Assembly (NCBI GenBank): GCA_016785225.1
Contig: JAFBJZ010000512.1
Location: forward strand, 3,757,001-3,821,000
Source of the DNA: Psettodes erumei
Taxonomy: Eukaryota; Chordata; Actinopteri; Pleuronectiformes; Psettodidae
DNA: 64,000 nt
Reading direction: 5' to 3'
The translations under genes were made by a program, and so were the position numbers. Below the pieces are notes generated by a model. That model did no database searches and was not told the DNA's origin. It worked only from the letters and a program-made list of their open reading frames with translations. Below, piece by piece: positions 1 to 12,628 of this stretch. Position 1 is the first letter of the stretch. Each line of letters opens with the position of its first letter.

Positions 1-3000
1 ATACACTTTAACACCTTTTTGAAAAATACCTGTATTTTGTCTGTTGTTGAAACTCACAGCAGGTTGTTACACAGATGTGTTTGGAGCCTCCATTGCAAAG
101 TCTTTTAAGAAGAAACCCGCTATTTAAAATTTTTAACACTGATTCACTTTTCCTGCCGTCGAACAACCACCCGAGCCTGCTCTTCGTCTCTGCAGAAGCC
201 GTGGCACTAGCAGTCCACTTCAGGCGCAACCCTGAGCTCCGGCGAGCCCCATGCTGTCATGTCGTGCGTTGAGCAAATCCATATGTAGTGATGTTTACCC
301 ACGTCAAACGGGTCATTTGCCTGGCAGTCTGCTGAGGGCCTGCTGCCATGTCCTCCAGAGAGAGAACACTACTCGGTTCAGGCCCTGTGGTCTAAAGCAG
401 CTCTGCGCGCACGAACGTGCATTAGCAGATATTTAGTTTGAGATATTAGCGGTACGAGAAAGTAGCCATATGTGTCTGGCATCGAAGACACAGCTATTTT
501 TAGTGCAGTTGTGACTTCAGTAGCTGCTAATCCTAGAATTTATTCTTGCGGACATAGTGTTTCAGCTGGTACCTCTGCTTGACTTAAAGTGTCACAGTTT
601 ATTTTTCATTGTGTCTTAACATAACAGAAGACCTCATGCCTTGTTACAGGGTGAAGACCTAATGATTCTCAGTGACAGCGATGTGGGGAAAGCCAGGGGG
701 CTTAAAAGAGTCTAACTCTTCTGAATTATTGGACCCAAAAGCACAGATCCCTCCTCAACTCGGGAGGATTTGACACATCTGGTTGTTTTTGTAGTGAGGA
801 GGTGATATCAGAGTCCCGCGCTGTTTTTCTGTGCCTCTGCCGTGCCCTTGACGTATAGCTCCCGGGGCCGGGCACGAGGTGCAAACGGAAGACCCCGCTT
901 GGAAGCTCCGGGCCTCTTTTGCCAGTGGGAATTCACTCTCAGGCCGAGTGCGTCGGTGGTCGGACGGCCGGGCCATACATGACAGATTTGGCGTTTGTCT
1001 GAAGAAGAGGAGGGAGTGTTGGATGAAAAAGACGCTTGTTACATAAGGGTGCAAGCTATCTACCAGCCTCCACGGAGAGAAGGGGGAGGTGCGACTTCCC
1101 TGGACAGGCTGTTCCTGAGATGAGACACATTCAGACGCACTCCTTAAAGCGGGATCAGGCTGTCTGAGGGGCTTATACTTCACCCTGTGTTTCAGTTGGA
1201 AGTTTTCCCTGTGTCATTTCTCTATCATGTTTGCTCAGGGCATTATTCCATTTTTACATCTGCAGACGTTTCTGAACTATAAATATCAGCTTCTATTACA
1301 GGGTAATATTTGTTTTCATCACCTACAGGCCTATGTAATTGTCTCAAGGGGACAGTACAGGTCAAATACCAAGGTCACTTTTGCGAAGGTTATGAAACAC
1401 ACGTCCCCTCAGCCCCAGTGCTTCCAGCCTCTGCATCCATTTATCCTTATTTAGTGTTACACAGTTGTAGCCACGTTGAAAATCCTCCCTTGGCAGGCCG
1501 TGAAAGATAATATGTCATTATTGTACACACACTTGATAAAGTTAGATGGAGGGCGAGTGCGGCGCGCCAACACCGTTGGGAGGTCTGCAGAGTGAACCCG
1601 ATACGTGATAAACACTGTCTTAAATAAGGAACATACAGGGATGAAGTCATGTAGTGACCCTTTGGCCTCCTCATATCTCTGGTGTCTGTTTTCACCTCTC
1701 ACCTGAGCCCGGGGTCTGAGACGTGGCTCCAAAGTTGTGGTTCATCTTCTCCCTCCGGAGACATACTTGTGCAATGACATTGTGTCTGTTGCAAACTGGC
1801 CGTAGGCTTATTTTAGCTCAAACGAGACCTGGTTATACTTGTCTGCGTTCGCCATAAATGGTAACAAAAATAAATCCCGGCGGAGTCCGACGTGTACATA
1901 GTTTTAGGCCAGCGCAGCTGATATTTTACGTTCGTCTGAGCGCTCTTGCATCACACTCCCATTGACTCCCTGCCAAGTATCCGAAGCATCCCCTCTGTCG
2001 ATCGTAGCCGATTGTGTCAGCTTGGTTGTTGGAGCCGAGCCCGGGAGTTGTTCACTTAATCAGCTGATTCAAAGCCTGTAACTGGCCTTTTATCTCACAA
2101 CTCCACTTACCGAGGCAGAAATTACAGAGCGTGCCTTCGGTAGGATTCTGGCAGCACGAGGTGCTGAGGCCCAGTGAATCACGGGTGTCCTAGGAAATGC
2201 TCAAGAAACTAAAGAATTAAAGGCCAACTTTAAAGTTCTTCAAAAACTGACAGATGGGTCAAAACTCCACCAAAGATAAAACAATTAAACGGCATTTATT
2301 CTTCTGCGGTTAGTGCCCCCTACGTTAATATTATCCAAAGGGGGTGAGGTTTTCTGCTTCCATCCCTCTGTTTTCACTCGCATTTTCAATTCATGCATCA
2401 AAAAAAAAATTGAGTGGAAAAGCCAGAATGTAAGGAACAACAAAAAAGAATGAGAAGTCTAAATATTGCACACACAAAAAAATGCGAAAGAACTACAAAT
2501 TTGGCGTACCAGTACAAAGGAAGTGCAACAACACGAAAGCGTGCGTGCGCTTCACATCAGATGTGTTTGTGCAGATGTCATGAATAGGTGAAACAAGCAG
2601 ATATGTCATATCCCTGCAATGTTTCCTGGTTCCCCCGTCGATTTGAGGTTTGAGCGTTTGCTCGTTACGATGATGTCATCTGCTCGCAGTCTCTTCGTTT
2701 TTCTGCAGCGGTTTTATGGCACCGGACTGAGTTTTAATTCTTTTACCAGTTTTATGGAAATTTGGTTAAAACTGGCGTTATGTAAACCAGACTGATGTGG
2801 ATGCTGTTTATTTGACCGGTCTTCCAGTTTCCATTCAGCTTATGTGAATAAAAAAGGAGTGCGCAGATGTAATATGTGGAGCTGCGCTACGTCTCTTAAC
2901 TCTTGTCGGGAAGCTTCCCCCCTGAGCTCATGGCGGGCTGGCACTGCCTCCTCTCCGCGCCTGCTGCTCGCGTACCTTTGGAAACTCAGGTGCAACGCCC

Positions 3001-6000
3001 GAGGGGATTTTCCTCTCAGGATTATAGTATGTCACCTGCACTGTAAACGTCTCTTTCCTGGCAAGCAGCGCAGAGGACTTTGAGTAATCACTAGCAGAGA
3101 GAAAAGCTGGCTGGGCTCCTGTGTTCTTTCGTGAGAGCGGCGTGTTTTTCACCCGGGCAGCCTTGTGTCAGCCGAAGTCTGTGTAAATCAGAATCTTGCT
3201 CCTCTACACTGTATCTGGGGTTTTTTTCGGTTTTGTTTTGTCTTTTTGTCCCCATGATCAGTAATCTATGCTCTAAAAAGGCCCGTAACGAGGATGTTAA
3301 CGTTTGAACAGCGACGCCGCACGCTTTGGTTGCTTTCAGACATACGAAGCCGACCGGCAGAGAGCAGAACACTGGTTTGGGCACCCTCCGCCCGCGTGAA
3401 ATGCATCTCATTGACAGGGCAAAGCCGTCGGTAGCAACGATGGCTTAACCACACCACAATCTCTCATATAGAATTACTCAGCATTTGTCAGCTGTAATTG
3501 GTACAAAGGCAGTCCGCTCTGCGTGTGTGTGTTGGAGTAAGAATTGCCTCGGCATTTGGGTACTAGTGTGACATGGATGGAACTGAGACGGCGTTAATGC
3601 CGATCTCTGTGGGCCATGTTTGATGAAACTGCGGCTCGGTGCTATAACGTCGCGTGTCTGCGTGAGTGTGTGTTGACCAGTGACGACGAACGAGGCACCG
3701 CAATAAAATCCGGGCCCGGCGTGCGCTGTAAGCACCGATGCTGGAGGGCATACGCAGAGAACCAGGGCTGTAAAACGGCGTCACGGCCTTGAATTGGAGG
3801 CGGTGATGAGAGAGGCTGAGGTGTTTGGGATCAGATCACATCTGTGGCCCATTGCGTTTGCTTTTCTGACCGCCCTGATGTTTAGTGATCTCACCATGCC
3901 CTGCTTTCTATATTCAAAGAATGTGAGAAAGATGATCGTGGCTGACACATTGTACGAAAATGTTGAAATAAGCAGTGTGATTTTTGTTTTGTTTTTTTAT
4001 GTTGAGCATTACACTTACTGCTCAACAGGGGATGCTAACGCCGCCATTGGGATCATCAGATAATCATCGGTAGTATTCGATCGGAATTCAGCATCCTACC
4101 TCTTTGTTTCTTTTCGCTCATGTCGAACGGTGTTCCATCCTACTTTTTTTTAATGTTTGTTGCGTTCATGGCTCACACTTTATACTTTTTTTTTCTTGTT
4201 TTAGCCGACCCTACTGACAACACTACGTAAACAACAGCAGTGCCCAAAATCTAAATCCCAGTAGCGCGTTGCTTTAGCATGTTTACCACCACCTTGCTAA
4301 TTCAGCCACGAGCAGTGTATATTTGTATGTAAACAGATGTCATGTTAATCTTAGAAGTCTATAACCACGACTGTTCTGTTCTGGGTACGGCTTGGCTGTG
4401 AACGCTGGACAATTAGCACTTCATCATATTGACTGACCTCTAATTTTATCCCCGCTTCTCAATCTGAACACAGCTGCTTCTGGTGAACCCTTGGCACCGA
4501 CTTTCACCGCGGCAGAGTTTCTCGTAAAGAGCGGCCATGGAATCTACCGTAAATTTTCGGGCCGTGTCATTGCCGTTGGATATATGTATCGAGGCAGTTC
4601 GGGGAAAAAAAGGACACCGCGTTACAAAGCCTGGAATAATCAGTTAATCGTCGCTGTGGCGCTCGGTCACGTTAGGATTCACACTCAAACTTTCCTGCTC
4701 GAAAGGGCCTCTTGGGAGCGATCTTTTAGCAGCGACACCCCCATTTGGACAGGACTGAATTCTGGGAAGTGGATGGATGAATTATTTTTAATAATGCGTG
4801 TGTGCTGATCAGAGATTTTAATCCTTTTAGGGGTGTCTGATATTTTCCCCTCTATTTCTGTATCATTTACAGTGCCAGATATCGAGCGTTTTCCTTCTTG
4901 GCGCGTCCGAGCGCTGTCAGTACAGACGTGGGTCAAGCGATTTTTCCACAGAATATCATCATCATCATTACTAACCGCATCTTGTAATTTGGCAATGGTT
5001 AACGTACCAGCCAGAGCTGTTGCTCTGAAGCGATGAGGAGGATGGCGAGTCTGTCTCTCTCAACTCTTAGAAATAGGAATCATAACCACACGGAGAGGCT
5101 TTTCTAGCTAATTGTCATTGTTTAGCCAGTAGGTCTATTTTCATTGCACTTCATCGGATTTACCCTTTATCAATACATCAACTTTTCAATCTAATACTTG
5201 GAGATTTCAGTGCTTCCGCTCAGGTTTTTTTTTCTCCCCAACAAAAGCGGCATACACAGTGACTTCACCTCCAACATGGAGGTCTGTTACTTTGCTGGTT
5301 ACCTTGATAAGCCCCCTCCCCCCACACACACAAAAAAGTTACTTGTTCTTGCAGAATTGTGAATTTGAAAATATCAGGGATATCCATAAAGGTTTACCCA
5401 GCAGGCCATCCTGAAAGTCCTCAGTTCTTTCCACTCCAGTGTCCTTGCTGGACTACAAAAAGACATTTCACTCACAGCCATGGAGAGGTGTAACAGTTTA
5501 TTGTTGTCTGCAATGAATTACTGTTAATGAGCAACAGTCAACAAACATTTGATCAGAGATCTGTTGGTGTCAGAGCTTAGCAAATCGTGGTATTTCGTCA
5601 GCCAGGAACTGGATCCCAAGTGGAACCGGCTTAAATCTGTTTCCTCTTCCAGTAATGTTTCCCAGTGCATCCCCTGTCGTGCTGCTGTCCATGGTTGGGG
5701 TTGAATTTTAATTTTGGTTAATGTTAGGTGTAAGTAAGGGTAAACATAAAAAACATAAAATGTCCCCAAACAGACTGCGAACACAATCGGGGTTGAGTCA
5801 GTGTTGCTGTGTTGGGAAAGTTAATATTTAAACATTTTACTAGCAGCTATTTGGCATCCTATTATTTACTGTGATGCAATGTGATGTGATGCAAGTTGTT
5901 GATGCGTCTCAAATGACTTTCCCGCAACTTCGCCAAGTCACATAGAAAACTGATGTAAAGCATGTGTTCTTCCTTAATGACACTGCCGCAGTGGCATGAT

Positions 6001-7928
6001 GTGGCTCATAGGAGGTTCATTTACAGTAGACGCTGCCAAGTGTGTGACTTTTTTGTGTGTAAAAAAAAAAAAAAAAAAAATCAGGTTCCATCAGTAAGAA
6101 GCTAATTATCCTTACTGATGGGACTACATTATTATGAATGATGGGACTTTTAACCTTGTATGATTTCTTTCATGTCTTGATGTCGATGTGATAGTTGTAT
6201 GTTATTGTTGCCTGTGAGGAGAACCAGGTCCTGAAGAGGACTCGGTGAGGTGTGGCGAACAAAATACACATTTTTAACACAGTTTATTCAAATTACAATT
6301 TTGTGTGCGACACAGCGCGACATGGTGGCTACTGATCTTCAAAAAAAAAAAAAAAAAAAAACTGTACAAACACTGCCGCCCAGTTCAACAAAAGGTACTC
6401 AGGAGTGGGTGTTGCCGTTTTTTCAGATACTAGTCTTGCAAAATGAACTGTGCATCTGCATCCTTTTAACTTGCACTTACTCAACAGTGCAGCCATGATT
6501 TTAATTAGTCATTCCTGCTCGGCCTTGACAAATCATTGTCCGATATTCTTGGCATGCATTTTTTTTGTTGTTCAAATTCTGATCTGTCTCCATAGAGTGA
6601 ATCCTGGAATGTTTTAAAATGGTCCATCTGCCGGGTGCCTTCAATTATATCGCATTCCAAACCAGACAGTGACCGCATGTTAATTTAAATCGCCTGTTTT
6701 GTATCTGCATGCCTACTGCTACAGTATTTTTATTTGTCCTCGTTCTTTAAAAAAAAGGTCCCCAACCCTGGTAATATTGCTTGCAGAAGAAACTTCTACC
6801 TGCTCATTAGCTCTATGTGACACCAGCGGATGGTTTATTATTGATTACGCTGTTTTTTCCTCGGCGACCTCTTCCAACATGAACAATAAGTCAGCCATCA
6901 GTGTTAAGGATTTGGCATCGCGCGCACTATTATAAAAGACCATGGGATGAAAGCATGTAAAATAGTGGAAACCAAAAATGGTGGCTGGCACAACTTGTCC
7001 ATCCAAAAGCTCCTGTGAGTGCAGCACTGCAAAGTGGTAGCTGGCCAGAACAAGCTAATGAAATAACTTCATTAGGGCCCACGTGAAGTGAGCAAACATT
7101 AAGCAGAACATTAAGCCCAGAGGGAGGTCCCTGGTTCTATTTAACACAGCTCTGAGGTTTTGAACAATATTGCATAACAGCATCTGCGTGGTGTTAAACA
7201 TTTAATGGTGTCTGCAAGTCCTGGAAAACTCTTACAGGCTCTGAAATGATCCGAGGCCTTAAATGGCCCTGAACGCTATAATTTTGCCTATAATTAATTA
7301 ATTTGTCATCGTGTACAGTACTGCCAACTTCATCTTCATATGCTTGACCCATACAATGCTTGAATGCACTGATGTTGTTATTCGCTTTTACTTTGTGCTT
7401 TAAATAGCCCGCTCTTCCAGTCTGGATGGCGGAGGGATGTTGTCACACCTCAGATAGTAAACCTCTGCAGGGGGGAAAAAGGTCAGGTCAGACCCGAAGG
7501 GTCAAAGTCTCCCAGCGACGCAGAGTCTATTGAATTTACTCATCGCAAGACCTTAAATCCAACAGTCATGTGGGAGACCTCAGGGAAATGGGCTCAGTTC
7601 GAGTTCACTTCCAGACTGTGTTAGGCCGGACGCCTCTGCAGAACCATGAGTTTCAAATCTGTGTGCAGTGAGGCAATGATTACATTTAAAAGGGTTGGCT
7701 GGTCCCAGGACAAGATCAGATCAGAGGTACTCATCAGGTCAGGCATGATGAAAAGGTCACACCCCACTGAACTTGCTGACAGTTTTTGTGAAACCTTGAA
7801 GATCAGGAGGTCAACCAACTGTTGCCAAGGACGGGTATCTAATAACTCAGACCACAGGAGATCCATGGCCTCTACCCTAAATTAAACTTCGGTGCTAACT
7901 TGAAATGTTATCTGTTTGTTCGATTCAG
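1..7928. other. Left flank, probably snx19 intron; no coding exon recognised
   Basis: I read both strands for snx19-like exons upstream of the first recognised one and found none, so I take this as one long intron or the tail of one. The exon at 7929 starts with the last base of a split codon, so another coding exon must lie upstream, inside or left of the window. Open frames here (up to 142 codons) resemble no family I know. Part of the stretch is CpG-rich for fish intron DNA, especially about 820-1000. Also present are an A run of about 20 at 6061-6080, an A run at about 6341-6360, and an 11-bp inverted repeat at 6088-6121. A short exon could have been missed. Confidence 0.5.
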
Positions 7929-8113
7929 ATGGCTGGACGTGAGTGTAGCCAACCTGACGTGCAAAAGGTACTGGGTGGTGTACCTGCAGGTCATCCAGGA
8001 GGCTGTATGGCCGGGTGGGGCTCTGCCTACCACCCCCCAACTTGAACGCAGCCAGCAGCAGAAGGACAGCACCAGGCAACAAGCCTTACTCAGTCTGATG
8101 AGACTGCTACCAG
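7929..8113 (+). CDS. snx19: snx19 coding exon, third from last
   Basis: The acceptor is the AG ending at 7928 after a T-rich stretch; the donor is GTACAT at 8114. The exon begins with the third base of a split codon and then reads WLDVSVANLT, followed by YWVVYLQVIQEAVWPGG, a glutamine-rich stretch (QLERSQQQKDSTRQQ) and ALLSLMRLLP, ending one base into the next codon. This is the core of the Nexin_C domain, where the tryptophan- and leucine-rich helices and the WPGG turn are conserved in the SNX13/14/19/25 group. The frame is open throughout. Confidence 0.9.
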
Positions 8114-8345
8114 GTACATAAACACACTGTCACGCAGTTACAAATTATAAGAACACTGGAGCCCAACCAGAGCATCAGCAGGGCCAGTATTATTGGACCA
8201 TTTTAGCTCATTGCAGATATATTGATATGTAGATTGATAACTAACTAACTAACTAACTAACACAAATGCACTGTATTTGATAAAATAATAATCTTCATCA
8301 TTCATATTTTGAATTCTCTGTATCATGCTGGCTTTTTTCCCCCAG
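8114..8345 (+). other. snx19: snx19 intron (232 bp)
   Basis: This is a phase 1 intron with GT-AG ends, GTACAT at the donor and a C-rich tract before the acceptor CCCCCAG. It contains a short AACT tandem repeat at about 8239-8262. Nothing else is recognised. Confidence 0.8.
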
Positions 8346-8433
8346 ATCTGGTCTCAGATATGTTGGGCTCAGACAAGTACAAACTCAGCTGGCAGACTGC
8401 GCTGGACTCTCTTCAAGACCCCTACATTAACAG
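8346..8433 (+). CDS. snx19: snx19 coding exon, second from last
   Basis: This 88-bp exon has acceptor CCCCCAG and donor GTGACT. It completes an Asp codon from the previous exon, reads LVSDMLGSDKYKLSWQTAL and then DSLQDPYIN, and leaves AG for an Arg codon completed in the last exon. The SWQTAL...LQDP..NR segment is a strong SNX19 C-terminal signature. Its short length and phases (1 in, 2 out) match its neighbours exactly, which supports both splice sites. Confidence 0.9.
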
Positions 8434-9913
8434 GTGACTGTAATGTCTACCATACACCAAATAGTCACTTTATTATTTGCAATGCATGGTATAGGCAGCA
8501 TACTGTTTGGGCAGTTTGGTACCAGCATGTCGGGATGCATCGTAACTTTCTTCTCAGATTCATAATTTAGTCGAAACTTAACGGACGGACGTGAGGCACT
8601 CCTTGAACCGTTGTTTCTTGACAGGGAGAGTAGCATCTCCAGTTTCCAGTGCAGAAAGACGTCCATAAATCTGATGAATAAATTCCATAAATTCAGATCC
8701 CGCCTCACATTCATTATCTTTAGCATGAAACAGAAAAAAATAAAAGGCAAAAATAAAGAAGACTCGAGGTGTAGTCAACATCAGGGCACAATGAATCCAT
8801 TTATTCTTGCTATTTACTCCATACTGCTGCCTCACATCGCCAAACGGTACTTGACGGTCTCCGCCTGTACGCTTGGTGTACACGGATGCAACCAAACTGT
8901 TTGCTGAAGGAGGCGCTGGCTTATGTTAACAAGCAGGTGTTTCTCATCAAGCGGCCAGCGAGCGCATGAGCTCACTGGCACACGGACAGAAACAGACTCA
9001 CCTGGAATCATACAGTGCGGACTGTTTTCTGCAATAAACAACGGGCTCTAGTCAACAGCCTGTTGTTTAGTCTTCATCTGTTGACTAAACAACCATTGAA
9101 GAGGTTTGAAAAGGTTTACAGATGTATGAAACATCTGTTAAATGGTCTGAAAAGATTTTCAGATGGAGGAGACCCTGATTCCAGCCAAGGGTGGGAGATC
9201 CTGTCACTTTTCCCGGCATTAAGTCTTCGTAAAATCTTGATTTGATGGTTGAAATTTGATGGTCACTTTAATTTGTCCGGACAGACAGCTCTACAGAAAG
9301 TCTCACTGGTTACACACTTGTTCCATACGATGATGTTGTCCACTGCAGTCCTGGGAAATGTCAGTCGTGAGCAGTTCTGTCTCGCTCCTGTGTGAGAACC
9401 TCATGACTGTATTTTAGTCTGTGACCTGGAACTCTTGCACGTTGAATACATGGAGATGATGATAGTATGTGCCTCTCTGAATTACGTCCAGTTAGGGGGA
9501 TTTGTCCCCCCTGTGGGCTTGCTGTTACACACAGGGCTATTGATGCAACAAAGATGTATTTCGGCCCATTTTTCCACTAACACGGGTACGTTTGCCAGAG
9601 CTCGAATGTTGGTTTTACACTCGGACTATTTCCTTGGTCCATTTACATGACACTCTCTTCGTCAAAGTGCAGCTGTTTTGCTTAAATCTCCGCTCAGTGA
9701 ATGCAGCTTCCTACTTTAAACAACGTGACAGACATAGAAAGACACTGACACAGTAAATAGGACCCTATTGGTTTGCATTTTAATTGTCGTCACAAAACTG
9801 AAAGTTGTCTGACATTTTCTACATTATATATACACATTACATTATAGGATCTCCTCACCAGGTCTCATTCAAATGAAGTTCCTAAAGAGAATATGCTGGT
9901 CTTCTTCTCTTAG
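8434..9913 (+). other. snx19: snx19 last intron (1480 bp)
   Basis: This is a phase 2 intron, from donor GTGACT to acceptor TCTTAG. It holds a perfect 11-bp inverted repeat (9062-9072 with 9083-9093) and no recognised coding sequence. Open frames here of up to 107 codons run through the intron on both strands and match nothing known to me. Confidence 0.8.
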
Positions 9914-10037
9914 ACACTTGGTCTACTGTATATTTGACCTTCTACTTGAGTTCCTGGTTCCTGAAATCCCTGAAGAGGACTTCCAGAGGAGCCTGCTTCG
10001 GACCCTCTCGAAAAACCCAGAGAAGTCACTGGCATGA
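9914..10037 (+). CDS. snx19: snx19 last coding exon with stop
   Basis: The acceptor TCTTCTCTTAG precedes the exon. The first base completes Arg, then 40 residues follow to TGA at 10035-10037: HLVYCIFDLLLEFLVPE, an acidic IPEED, and QRSLLRTLSKNPEKSLA. HLVYC..D.LLEFLVPE and the basic Ser/Leu-rich tail are typical of the SNX19 C terminus. The exon ends the Nexin_C domain, and no residue appears to be missing. Confidence 0.92.
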
Positions 10038-12458
10038 GGAGACAACCCAGAGGGACACCTCCAAACACAACTTGAATTTTTCCTCACCCGCGCTCATCAT
10101 TCAACACTGATGAATATCTCATAAGCAGCGTGACAGACTGAATATTCTCTGGCCCCACTTTACACTCCCGAGGTCAGTCACTTCTGTCTCTAATTATGTG
10201 TTGATGTGTTGACATACGAAGCTCTTGTACATGGTGTCCTGCATACGCAACATGCAGCACATTCAAAGCAGCGTTAATTACGCAAAGAGCACCTGGTTTG
10301 TGTTTGATCTCATGCGTCTGACGCGCATCGCCCATCTAAACATGTGGCCGAGCATCATCCGTTGTCCTCGTCCAGCCTCTGCCTGCCAGCCAAACCCCCC
10401 GAGTTTGACTAAACTCACTTCAGATGGTTTTCACACTATACCCCCCCACACACACACACAGTCACTGGTTAGAAGACCTCACACTTGTTGTTCTAAGTTA
10501 AAGTTGCGGCAAGTTAAATCTCAAAATAAGGATTTAGCATCACTGTCGCTCTTCGCCGTTAGCCCATTCTTCAGTATCCTGCTGGCACTGTGCAGAGCCA
10601 TGTGTGAATCTGACATATGTGAGCTGTACTTCCAAAATCTCAGCCTTTCTGAGGGATAGTGTATTGTGGTGTTAAACTGTGAAGGAGTTAGGCTCCAAAA
10701 AAAAACACTGGACTATCATTGTCCAATCAGATTCAGCTTGGCAAGCTGAACGTCTTGTTGACCCTATGTGAGCTTATAGGTTCTCTACTGTCCAGATCTA
10801 CGAACGTCGGAATCCGTCCCATGATTCTGATTTTCCTCTCATGCTTAATTTTGCGCAAGGCTGTGCACCTCCACCAATATCTGCTGCAGGGAGACCTGCA
10901 GTCCATAAAAACCACACACGAGCAGTTGTGTTAGCAGTAAAAATTCCTTTCTGATAGTCCAACAAAAGCTCCTCACGTCTGTGTAATTGTGTTGAGCCAG
11001 TCTATAAATTCAGTCCTTTATCCCATTTGCTGCCTGAGGACCATGTAATCATGCAGCTCGGTAACTGCCATCAGTCATCCTCGAGGAACCATCTGAAGAG
11101 AGTTTCGGTGGTGTCACCACTGAGTCACTTTAAAAGTATCGAAAGTTTTTGTACTTTTGAAATTTGCCTTAGTGTCTTATTGCCTTACATTTTGCAAGGT
11201 AGCACAACAATCAGCACTTCTTTCCCAGTTGGATAAAGAATGAACACCAAACTGTTGTGGTTTACCAAGAAAATGTGTATCCGAAGTATGTTACAATTCA
11301 GACCGTTAGTCATATCTCTGTCATAGACGTGTGTAACCTTAACACAGACGCGACACGGTGTTTTGTCATTTGAAATACATCAGCTGTGTCTCTTGCAAAC
11401 TGAATCTGCACATTCAGTTGATGTATATAGGGTTATGATGCCAACTTTCAGAAATGTTTCATTCCTTATTGTGTTGTGAGTAAAAGTTTGAAACTTTCTA
11501 TCATTCCAATGATTTGCACTAAAACCCTGGTTTAGTGCTCTCATCCTTGTCTCAAATTCCATTTTTTTGTCCATTGTGTTAACTTATGTACAACTTGTGT
11601 TAAAGTATTTATTTGTTTGAAATGCTACATGATTTATTCTGAAAGAAAGGAGTGATCTATAGGGATGTGCTTTTTTCCTGGATTTTGCCTTACAAGGTGA
11701 CTTAGTGAAGTTGTGTGTTGCAGTAATGCAGCTGTAGTGTAACCACTGGCCATGATAAACACCCAGTTGTAGCTCTGTGTAGTGAAACCGTCCAATTGCG
11801 GTGGATGTCGAAGCTGTTACAGTTCTGTGTTTTTGCTTGCTTATTCTAATGACAGAATGCCATACTGTATAGCTGTGTATTGCTGCAACTGAGACGAACA
11901 CATATTTACTCAGCATATAACTGTATCAAGAACATTTCCATGCTTTTATAAGAACCTCATCATGTTACAAGATCATATTTTTGTTATCTAGTCTATTATC
12001 TAGTTATCTAGCCATTGTTACTAGCTATCACAAATCTCAATCAAAATCAAAAAACATCTCACATTAAAACTGGATCTTTTCCTCATTGTAGCAATCTACC
12101 AACATACAAGGTTATCAGAAAAGTGTACAATGTTATGAGAAATATTTGTTTTAACAAGATACGTAATTGTTTGTGTAACTGTGAAAAATAACATGATATA
12201 ACAAGATAGTGATTTTTTTTATTGTTATGTTTCTTGTTGGAAAAAAATGGTTGTAATCATAGCCATTTGTAATAAATAAAAAAACAAATGCCAAAACATT
12301 AAAAGGATAACTTTGATCAAGAAATGGGTCTCGCACATGAAAAACCTGAGAAATTAACTTTACTTTTAATTCACAGTAACTGATACGTGTTACATCCGTC
12401 ATGGAGAGAATGCACGTAACTGTTCTTGGAGCTATTTGCTAAACGTTACATCAAACCG
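10038..12458 (+). other. snx19 3' UTR candidate and downstream DNA
   Basis: There is no recognised gene after the snx19 stop. The first poly(A)-signal-like hexamers on the + strand are ATTAAA at 12063-12068 and overlapping AATAAA copies at 12271-12280. If used, they imply a 3' UTR of about 2.0-2.2 kb. A C-run plus CA repeat lies at 10441-10462. The 144-codon open frame at 10225-10659 covers this CA run and looks like chance. Confidence 0.4.
12271..12280 (+). terminator. snx19: Candidate snx19 polyadenylation signal
   Basis: Two overlapping AATAAA hexamers are the first canonical poly(A) signals downstream of the snx19 stop on the + strand. Use of this site is inferred; a variant ATTAAA lies at 12063. 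Confidence 0.3.
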
Positions 12459-12628
12459 ATGACTGTATTACAAGATGGACGACGCGACAGCTTCCCGAAA
12501 GGGAAGCCCAAACGTCTCAATCGCCCCCTGGTGGGTGGCTGCAGCATAGCATCCATGTTAATGGATGGAACATGGGCTACTAAAAAAAAACCCCAAACAG
12601 CATATTCCATGTTTATATACAGTCTATG
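12459..12628. mobile_element. Short non-autonomous DNA transposon (MITE-like)
   Basis: The right end carries CCATGTTTATATACAGTC (12608-12625). The left end (12461-12478) is its imperfect inverted copy, matching at 14 of 18 positions. The interior reads CGACAGC...CCCAAACG...CGCCCCCTGGTGG...GGCTGCAG and 'ccatgttaatggatggaacatgg', which I recognise as a very common percomorph fish repeat. It has no coding capacity. It is about 170 bp, probably shortened and aged. Confidence 0.65.

Larger units (their letters stand above)
7929..10037 (+). other. snx19: snx19 gene, 3' part (sorting nexin 19, C-terminal domain)
   Basis: SNX19 is a PXA-PX-Nexin_C sorting nexin that binds phosphoinositides and works in endosome organisation and ER contacts. 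The window holds the last three coding exons, which encode only the end of the C-terminal nexin (PXC) domain. The PXA and PX domains lie to the left. Exon phases fit without adjustment: the first donor leaves one base, joined to AT to make Asp; the second leaves AG, joined to A to make Arg. The spliced reading shows SNX19 signatures: WLDVSVANLT, WPGG, LLPDLVSDMLG, YKLSWQTALDSLQ, and a tail with LLEFLVPE and SLLRTLSKNPEK. It converges on adamts15, as in human 11q24.3. Which teleost duplicate (a or b) cannot be told from this. Confidence 0.9.

Noticed and set aside
755..1183. 142-codon minus-strand open frame
   Set aside because: It lies in a CpG-rich stretch where stop codons are rarer; no homology or splice context was recognised.
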